From Chlorocebus sabaeus (lineage: Eukaryota > Chordata > Mammalia > Primates > Cercopithecidae), in the NCBI RefSeq assembly GCF_047675955.1, contig NC_132916.1, forward strand, positions 65,403,481 through 65,467,480: DNA of 64,000 nt. Direction: 5' to 3'. Positions within the stretch are counted from its first letter, which is position 1. The number at the start of each line of letters is the position of its first letter. The notes beneath the pieces were generated by a model, which was not told the origin of the DNA, made no database searches, and was given only the letters and a program-made list of their open reading frames with translations. Positions 57,041-64,000 of this stretch are shown piece by piece. Made by a program: the position numbers and the translations under genes.

Positions 57041-58099
57041 TTATGTATGCTATCTCGTACAGATTTTTGTATTTTAGATTATAAATTGGTTTTGAATTTC
57101 CTTGTGTAATTATTCTGAATCGTTTGAGATAATTGTATGCTTTATTTTCTTTCATTTCTCAATGTGATAAACTTATTGATACATATTTATAAAGGTAAGC
57201 AATCTTTGCTTTCTATGTTTGCTTATATTTTGCTGGATTTGGCTTACTTATATTTTGCTTAGAATTTTTGCATTGCATCCTATTTTAATGAGTAAGATGA
57301 TTCTATAATCTTTTTCCTGTTGTCTTGTCAGAAATACAATAAATCAGCACTATCTTTTTGCTAAATATTTTTTGTGTGAAATTCATATACTAAACTATCT
57401 GGAGGAAAATGTTTTACTTCTCTTTTTCTCTCTCTTTTTTTAAGTTTAGATTTGTCTACTGATTGAATTCCTTCAATATATTTTTACTATATAGATGCTT
57501 GGTAATTCTTCTTAAGTTTGCTTAGTTATATTTTTCCAGGAAATAGCCCATTTTAGCATATTTCTGAATAATTTTACCAAGGTATTTAATAGTAGTCACT
57601 TTTTAATTTTTTTACTATTTTTAGAGGTTTCTCTTAATTTTTATTTTTAACAATTTCTGTCATTTACACAATCTCTCTTATTTTCTTGATCTATCTCAAC
57701 AGAGTTTTATCAATTTTATGTGCCTTATCAATGATTTGAAGGCTGGATTTTTTTACCTTTATTGTCTCTTTGTCTTTATTCAATTTCTGCTCTCTAAAAT
57801 ACCTGTTGTAATAGTTTTATGGCTTATTCTACAAACCTTTTGTTTCAAACTTTTAAAATGAGCTATTTACTTCATTTTTCTTTCTTCTTAAATTTTAATA
57901 CTCAATTCCATAAATATTACTTAGCATTTTTCCACTGGATCCTACTTATTTACTCTGTATCATTTTCATTAATATTTATTTCTAAATATTTTCTTATTTC
58001 CATGATAATTGCTCATTTGATCCATGACTTAAGAGCGTATCTTTACATTTTCATTAAGTATTATTTATATTTACTTCTAACTCAATTATGCTGTTGTCA
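57041..58099 (-). mobile_element. Ancient L1M, antisense: RT to endonuclease
   Basis: Continues the L1 begun at 54390 past two Alus. GTAAGATGATTCTATAATC, TTTTGCTAAATATTTTTTGTG, CATTTACACAATCTCTCTTATTTTC, TTATTTTCTTGATCTATCTC, CAATTTCTGCTCTCTAAAATACC and TTGATCCATGACTTAAGAGCG sit in the right antisense order. Confidence 0.75.
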
Positions 58100-58111
58100 G
58101 ACAAAGCATTT

Positions 58112-58404
58112 TTGTTTGTTTGTTTTGAGATGGAGTCTCACTCTGTTGTCCAGGCTGGAGTGCAATGGCACGATCTCCTCTCACTGCAACATCCGCCTCC
58201 CGGGTTCAAGCCATTCTCCTGCCTCAGCCTCCTAAGTAGCTGGGATGACAGGCGTGCGCCACCATGCCTGGATAATTTTTGTATTTTTAGTGGAGATGGG
58301 TTTTCACCCTGTTGGTCAGGCAGGTCTTGAACTCCTGACCTCGTGATCCACCTGCCTTGGCCTCCCAAAGTGCTGGGATTACAGGTGTGAGCACTGCGCC
58401 CGCT
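58112..58404 (-). mobile_element. AluS-like, antisense, in L1M
   Basis: TTTGTTTGTTTGTTTTGAGATGGAGTC through both monomers to GCACTGCGCCCGC. The flanks GACAAAGCATTTT (from 58100) and GACAAAGTGCTTTT (from 58406) are its target duplication, with slight drift. Confidence 0.94.
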
Positions 58405-59780
58405 TGACAAAGTGCTTTTTATGACAACTATTCTTTGAAGTCTGAAACTTGTCTAATGTGCAACCATGTGGTGCATTTTCTTTAAAATTCCATGTGTCCT
58501 GAGAAGAGTGTGGATTTCTAAATTAGATCTGGGATCCCCTGTATGCTCTAGTCAAGCTCATTACTAATGTTATTTAAGGGTTCTGTATCCACGAAAGTAA
58601 CGATCAACCTGCCATTGGGAAATTCCCACAATATTTGTGAGTTTGAAACTTCAAATAAATCAATTAATTTTTGCTTTATATATAAAAACATATCTGTTAT
58701 TTTTGTGGTGACAAATTTAGAATTGCTGTTCTTTCCCAAAGAAATATATTTATATGTATGCAGTTTTAGTAATAGTTTTACCTTGTAATCTACTTTGTCT
58801 GATCTTTTTAAATTTAATGTTATTTTCATTTATTGATTATAATCAATTTATTTAGCTTAACATTTTATGTCCATGTTTTTCAAGCAAAAAGTATATGGAT
58901 AGATTTTTGTAATTCTATCTAAAACTTGACTGAATTAAGTTCATTTGAACTTCCTGTAGCTACTAACATATTTGAATTTCTGTTAATATATTGTTTTGTT
59001 CTTGCTATTTATTCCGCATTTTCCATTCTCTTTCCTTACTTCATTCTGTTTCTTCCTTTTGGTATTAATCATTCTTTTCCGTCCAGTGTTTTGGACATCA
59101 CACATTACATTTTAATTATTTGATTGTTAACATCAAATCTTTAATATTTTAGCACTTTACAGTTACCATATTTCAATGTCTTTTCTCTTGAACAATACTA
59201 GACCATTAGAAATCTTTAACTTCAACTTACTCTTATGCAACCTGCATACTATTACAAGTCAGTGTTTTAGTCCTACCCTATTTTCACCTACAAAATTGAC
59301 AGTCTTGATTCTTACTTTATTTAGTTAAATTTTGTTTAGTTTTACCAATATGTTTACTTATTTCTTTTTCAGTTAATTGACCCTGTTACATCTTAGTCTT
59401 TCCACCTTTCTTCTAGATTTGATTTCCTCCAACCAAAGTACATACTTTGGAAGCTCCTACATAAGGGCTTTTTAGTAATAAATCTCTGGTTTTATTTTTC
59501 TGACCAGAAAAGGTCTTTGCTTTTTCTACATTCGTAAATTATTTTCTACATTATTATAAAAATTCTATGTTGACAGACATTTCTGTGTCATCACTTTCAG
59601 GATATGATTTTATATTTCTGGATATTATTATTGTTGTTTTAGATATATGCTGTTAGTCTAAAACATTTGAGGGAAGAGTAATTTTCTTGCTGTATTTAAA
59701 TACTGTTTTGGTCTTTGTGAGTTTTGAAGTTTTACAATGATTTATCTAAATGTGGAAGTTTTAAAAATTTATTTACTGTT
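58405..59780 (-). mobile_element. Ancient L1M, antisense: endonuclease and 5' part
   Basis: CATGTGTCCTGAGAAGAGTGTG, ATCAATTAATTTTTGCTTTATA, AATCTACTTTGTCTGATC, TTAATGTTATTTTCATTTATTG, CTGACCAGAAAAGGTCTTTGC and TTTGGTCTTTGTGAG fit the antisense order from ORF2 endonuclease toward ORF1. Two minus and plus frames of 93 and 73 codons in 58548-58829 overlap this relic and are not genes. Confidence 0.72.
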
Positions 59781-60085
59781 GGCCGGGCATGGTGGCTCAC
59801 ACCTGTAATCCCAACACTTTGGGAGGCTGAGGCAGGTGGATCACCTGAGGTTGAGAGTTCAAGACCACCCTGACCAATATGGAGAAACCGCATCTCTACT
59901 AAAAATACAAAATTAGCCAAGTGTGGTGGTGCGTGCCTCCAATCCTAGCTACTTGGGAGGCTGAGGCAAGAGAATCGCTTGAACCTGTGAGGCGGAGGTT
60001 GCGGTGAGCTGAGATTGGGACATTGCACTTCAGCCTGGGCAACAAGAGCAAAACTCCGTATCAAAAAAAAAAAAAAAAAAAAAAA
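59781..60085 (+). mobile_element. AluS-like, sense, in L1M
   Basis: GGCCGGGCATGGTGGCTCAC through both monomers to a 23-A tail (60063-60085). A 12-bp duplication TTATTTACTGTT lies at 59769-59780 and 60086-60097. Its orientation is opposite to that of the host L1. Confidence 0.95.
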
Positions 60086-60097
60086 TTATTTACTGTT

Positions 60098-60520
60098 TTA
60101 GAAATTTCTAGGAACACATATTGTATAAATTCAAATCCCAGATTTACGTGAAGATATGCTTTTTTGGTTAGAGATCAGATATGATCATTTTTATCCCACT
60201 CCGATTTCAGAACATGGGTAATAATACTTTGTTGTCTTTTACTTTGGACCTTTTTTTTTTTTTTTGTATTCCACTATTGAATTAAGGGAATTGCACTTTG
60301 AATATTGCTATTTTATGCAGGAGTCTGAGTTACAGCTCTTCAACTTGCCTGGTTGGTCTTTTTCTATAAACCTCTTAATACTCAAATGTTCTTTGTTTCC
60401 AAGATTTACAATAGTGTCTGATTACCCACTATATTTTCTGCTCCCTCTTCATTTTTCACCCCTACGGTTACCTTGTGTGTTAAAAGGTTATTTATTATAT
60501 TCTACCCATGATTTCTAGAT
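60098..60520 (-). mobile_element. L1M, antisense, last part (weak)
   Basis: The T-rich text after the Alu appears to carry on the same antisense L1 toward its 5' side, but the resemblance fades and the end is uncertain. A run of T lies at about 60251-60265. Confidence 0.4.
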
Positions 60521-60701
60521 GTTGTTTTTTGACTTTTTTTCAGGGTATTTACTTTGGTACATTGCAGATAAAGTCCTCTGCATTTAATTTTGAGATAACC
60601 TGCAAATGTTTTACTTATGTCATCATGGGTAACGAATTTAGCTTCTATAATGCATTTACATTTTTTTCCTTTCCTTCCCTAACACTTCTACCTAATTTCA
60701 C

Positions 60702-60734
<33 letters not shown>

Positions 60735-62014
60735 TTGTATGAGGATGCTTGTAAAGAGTTTCAAAGGAAGTAAAATGGTAAGGAATGTTTACACAGAAAA
60801 CACACTTTGAATGTTTAGCCTATGTCACTGACACAATGGGACTTATTAAATACTACTTAATAACTACAGACTAAACCAATTTGTCACGCAGTCAATTAAC
60901 TGTATTTCATACTGTGATATGGATTTATGTGAAGATTTATGTGATGATGGAGCTATCAGCTGGGAATAAAAAAAAGTTCTTACCCTTAACATGAGTTCTT
61001 AAAATATACATTCTGATTGACTGAATTTACTTTAAGATGCCAGAATTTCTAGTATAATTTATGGCCTAAGTAGTGCTTTGGTTTAAAAACAAAAGTAATG
61101 TATTTTTAAAACCATAAAGTGAACCTAATACATACTGAAGCTCTTCAATTTTCCCATACATATTGAGTAGCCTTATTTAATTGTGTATCATAATCCCACG
61201 TGGTTATGGCAACTTTTGAATGAAAAGTAAATAATTCAAAAACATGTTTTTGTCATCAAAAACATACATTTGTCATGTTTACGGCTCATTTTATAGAGAA
61301 TGAAGAAGACACTAAAGTTAGCTGATCTTAATCATAAGATGAAACTCTAACATGAAGAATGTATTTTAAATCAAATTTAACCTTAAAATGTGGTCAAAAG
61401 TAAGTTTTTTTTGGTACAAAATACTCATTTTGTATATATAAAATCTTTGATGATATAATAATCATGTGACATGACAGTATATCTTATCACAGAAGATATG
61501 TCATAAGATAATAGAATAATTATTATATCATAATATGATAATAGAATAGAATATAGAATTCTGGAGAGATAGTGATAGCTTTTAGTTTCTACAGATTCTC
61601 CCACAAAATATTAAGCAACTACAATAATAAAACCAAAATGTTCACAGACAACAACAAAAGGTATATATGAAGAAACAGGCAGAAAAAAAATAAACTATTA
61701 CCAAGACCTTTGTGGTATCATCTTCTTTGCAAGAAAAGGTAAGGGGAAGTTAAAGTGGTTTCTTGTGTCTTGAAAGCTAAAGCCATAAATCACTCTAAGA
61801 TAGTCAATGAATGATTTAGAAAGACAATTTAAGAATCAGTTGAAATGAGATTTTCTAGATTTACATTGCATTTGTGTGCAAGAAGGAAATGTGAGTGAAG
61901 TAAGTAAACCTCACGTTACTGAGATGTCTGGGCTCTATGAATTGATATTAACCAAAATGAAATTTCCTTTCAGGAAAAGACTTAGACTGTGGTCAATCCC
62001 TTAGGGTAGAAGCT
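60521..62014. other. AT-rich single-copy DNA, no gene seen
   Basis: Includes a 29-A run (60704-60732). The A/T palindromic text near 61460-61560 (repeated ATAAT and TATCATA words) is compositionally odd. No gene or family recognised. Confidence 0.45.
60704..60732. repeat. Poly(A) tract, 29 A
   Basis: Uninterrupted A run after CCTAATTTCACCT. No AATAAA signal or retroposon body was recognised upstream. Confidence 0.9.
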
Positions 62015-62300
62015 AAACTGACAAAACTGGAGACAACCCAAACATCCACTAGTAGGCACTGGCTGAATAAAGTGTGGCTCATTTACATAATGCAATAATA
62101 CACAACTATACCATGAAATAAAGAAAAACTACATAAACTACTATCAAATCTTCAGGATACAAAATCATGTGCAAAAACAAGCAAAGAAAATGTATACTAT
62201 TTGGTGTTATTTATCTACGTAAGTGGTGAGTGGTTACAAATACATTTTTATATTCTTATTATTTTTTAATAAAAGTCTAAGTCAAAATGATATTGCTACC
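62015..62300 (+). mobile_element. L1M fragment, ORF2 end
   Basis: GAGACAACCCAAACATCCACTAG, GGCTGAATAAAGTGTGGC, TACATAATGCAATAATAC and CAAAATCATGTGCAAAAACAAGC are in the order of the sense L1M ORF2 tail. It is next to an antisense L1 tail of younger type. Confidence 0.7.
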
Positions 62301-62351
62301 TATGTAGGGGAGAGAGAGTACAGGATAAAGAAGATCAGGAATAACAGCTAG

Positions 62352-63230
62352 ACTTTTTTTAACTTTTATTTTATTTTCAGGGGTACATGTGGAGATTGGT
62401 TCTAGAGATAAATTGTATGGCACACAAGTTTGGTGTAATATTATTTTGTCACATAGGTTACAAGCATAGTAGCAAATAAGTAGTTTTTCTATCCTCTTTC
62501 TCCTCCCAACCTTCACCCTCAACTAAGCCTCAGTGTCTGTTGTTCCCTTCTTTCTGTCCATGTGTACCCAATGTTCAACTACCACTTGTGAAGTGTGAAA
62601 ATGCAGTGTTTCATTTTCTGTTTCCTGTGTTAGTTTGCTTAGGATAACAGACTCTAGCTCCAACCATGCTTCTGCAAAGGACATGATCTCTTTTTAGTTT
62701 ATCACTGCATAGTATTCCATGGTGTATGTATACCACATTTTCCTTATAGAGTACACCGTCGATGGTCATCTAGGTTGAGTCCATGTCTTTGCTATTGCGA
62801 ATGGTGTTACAATGAACATACACTTGCATGTGTCTTTATGGTGGAATGATTTATAATCCTTGGGGTGTATACCCATTAATGGGATTGCTGGGTTGAACTG
62901 TAGTTCAAGTTCTTTGAGAAATTGCCAAACTGCTTTCCGCAGTGGTTGAAAGAATTTATATTCCCATCAGCAGTGTATAAGTGTTTCCTTTTCTCTGGAG
63001 CCTCACCAGCATGTTATTTCTTGACTTTCTAATAATAGTCATTCTGACTAGTATGAATTGGCATCTCACTGTGGTTTTGACTTCATTTTTTTCTAATGAT
63101 TACTGATGTTGAGCATTTTTTCATATACTTCTTGGCTGCATATAGGTCTTCTTTTGAAAAGTGTCTGTTCAAGTCTTTTGCACTCTTTTAATGGGGTTGT
63201 TTTTTAATAGCTACACATTTTTGACTTTAT
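62352..63230 (-). mobile_element. L1P/L1M 3' end, antisense
   Basis: TTTTTTTAACTTTTATTTTA (tail side), GGGGTACATGTGGAGATTGG, CATTCCATGGTGTATGTATACC region, TTTGCTATTGCGAATGG, CAGTGTATAAGTGTTTCC, GCATCTCACTGTGGTTTTGAC and CTTCTTTTGAAAAGTGTCTG give the full antisense 3' UTR plus ORF2 C-terminal order. About 0.9 kb, 5'-truncated. The words AACAGCTAGAC (62343-62353) and AATAGCTACAC (63206-63216) may be a decayed target duplication. Confidence 0.88.
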
Positions 63231-63523
63231 CTTATTTTTTAGATTTCATACTAGAACCAGGTCAATATTTTACACAACTACAAAACAAATTTAAATCAAC
63301 ATGAGAATATATGAAAGCAAGTGAAAAATTTACATCAAGTTTATGGCTTAAAGAGACAGAAAGACATTATTCCAAGTGACCAAAAAACATAATAAATTGT
63401 AATACTTAGTATTACAAAACAAAAACTAAGAGCAACAATAACTGTAAAAATATTCTACAGCTATGTTCAGAAAACATATTTTTGGTAATACTGTTTGTAT
63501 TGTTATTCAGAAACTATTATGTC
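63231..63523. other. A-rich single-copy DNA, nothing recognised
   Basis: No gene or family seen. It ends at a short DNA transposon. Confidence 0.4.
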
Positions 63524-63525
63524 TA

Positions 63526-63707
63526 CAACCAGCCTTCCATGTTCATAGGTTCGGCATTCACAAATGTAACCAACCGGGGATCAAAACCTGCAGATGAGGA
63601 GGACCAACTCTACTACTTCATTTCATATGAGAGTCTTGAGCATCCTGGGATTTTGGTATCCTCAGGGGTCCCAGAACCAATCCCCCATGGATGCAGGTAA
63701 ATGACTG
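63526..63707 (+). mobile_element. TcMar-Tigger-type MITE
   Basis: CCAGCCTTCCATGTTCATAGG, GGTTCGGCATTCACAAATGTAACC, ACCAACCGGGGATCAAAACC, TGAGCATCCTGGGATTTTGG, GAACCAATCCCCCATGGATG and AAATGACTG are the words of an internally deleted Tigger-class element with imperfect inverted ends. It sits between TA dinucleotides (63524-63525 and 63708-63709), the mariner target. The 72-codon frame over it is not a gene. Confidence 0.78.
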
Positions 63708-63709
63708 TA

Positions 63710-64000
63710 TATAACGGATAAACCAAGTCATCATGTAAAGTCATCAAGAACCCAGATTTTTAACCAAATATGAAAGAGAAATTAATATAAAATGAATGAA
63801 GTTAGGTAAAAGGTGAAAATATCACATTTGATTCATAAATATGAATCTATGATAAACATTATCTTAAAGAAACATTTTCTCATTAGAAAGAAAACCAATT
63901 ACAGAGAACAAAAAATGGAACAAATTAGTAGCCACGAAGAGCATAGAACAAATTCTGTGTCTCTGTGTACCACAACAACTCATGCTCTTTGGAGATATGG
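63710..64000. other. A-rich DNA at window end, nothing recognised
   Basis: No gene or repeat family supported before the window stops. Confidence 0.4.

Noticed and set aside
60704..60732. Poly(A) tail of a retrocopy
   Set aside because: No poly(A) signal in the expected position and no recognisable body upstream; likely slippage or an old tail.

Overview
This 64-kb window looks like intergenic or deep-intronic DNA from a catarrhine primate, most likely an Old World monkey. It is AT-rich and CpG-poor, full of Alu, L1, MIR/L2 and retroviral LTR relics, and shows no open reading frame that looks like a host gene or exon. The species hint comes from the AluY copy at 28542-28863, which carries base changes I associate with cercopithecid AluY (a G in the TAGTTTTTTGTATTTTTTAG stretch and CTTGAGCC in place of CGTGAGCC). 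The 3' UTR of the L1 at 41442-44928 also resembles Old World monkey L1s. Both points are from memory and not from a search.

Layout. 1-2.7 kb: an old L1M with a younger antisense L1 tail inserted in it, then half of a MADE1 hairpin element and an Alu piece. 2.7-19 kb: mostly single-copy AT-rich DNA with an MLT1-like LTR, an unidentified antisense retroposed sequence (10.5-11.4 kb), an MSTA LTR and one AluY. 19-23 kb: an L2 with a MIR inside it, followed by about 2.4 kb of a decayed ERVL internal region (pol/integrase). 23.5-26.8 kb: pieces of ancient L1 in both orientations with an Alu between them. 27.9-34.7 kb: four further Alus, two MaLR LTRs and a GT microsatellite. 34.7-41.4 kb: sparse, with a MER5A, a possible Tigger-like relic and a MIR split by a solo LTR. 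41.4-44.9 kb: the largest well-defined element, a 5'-truncated L1PA-type LINE with a perfect 17-bp target duplication and a broken ORF2. 45-54 kb: AluY, MIR, L2, an Alu whose tail has grown into a tetranucleotide tract of about 360 bp, and two ERV LTR blocks. 54.4-60.5 kb: a long ancient antisense L1 with four Alus lodged in it. 60.5-64 kb: single-copy DNA, L1 tails and a short Tigger-type DNA element.

There is no operon or host gene system to describe. What is visible is a layered record of insertions, with nesting that gives relative ages (for example L2 before MIR, MIR before LTR, L1M before Alu). All open frames of any length are retroelement coding relics, antisense Alu frames, or translations of simple repeats. 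I found no previously undescribed biological system. The most useful leads are the unidentified retroposed sequence at 10.5-11.4 kb, a few possibly conserved noncoding stretches (3.7-4.3 kb and 6.4-6.5 kb), and the structured or unstable repeats.
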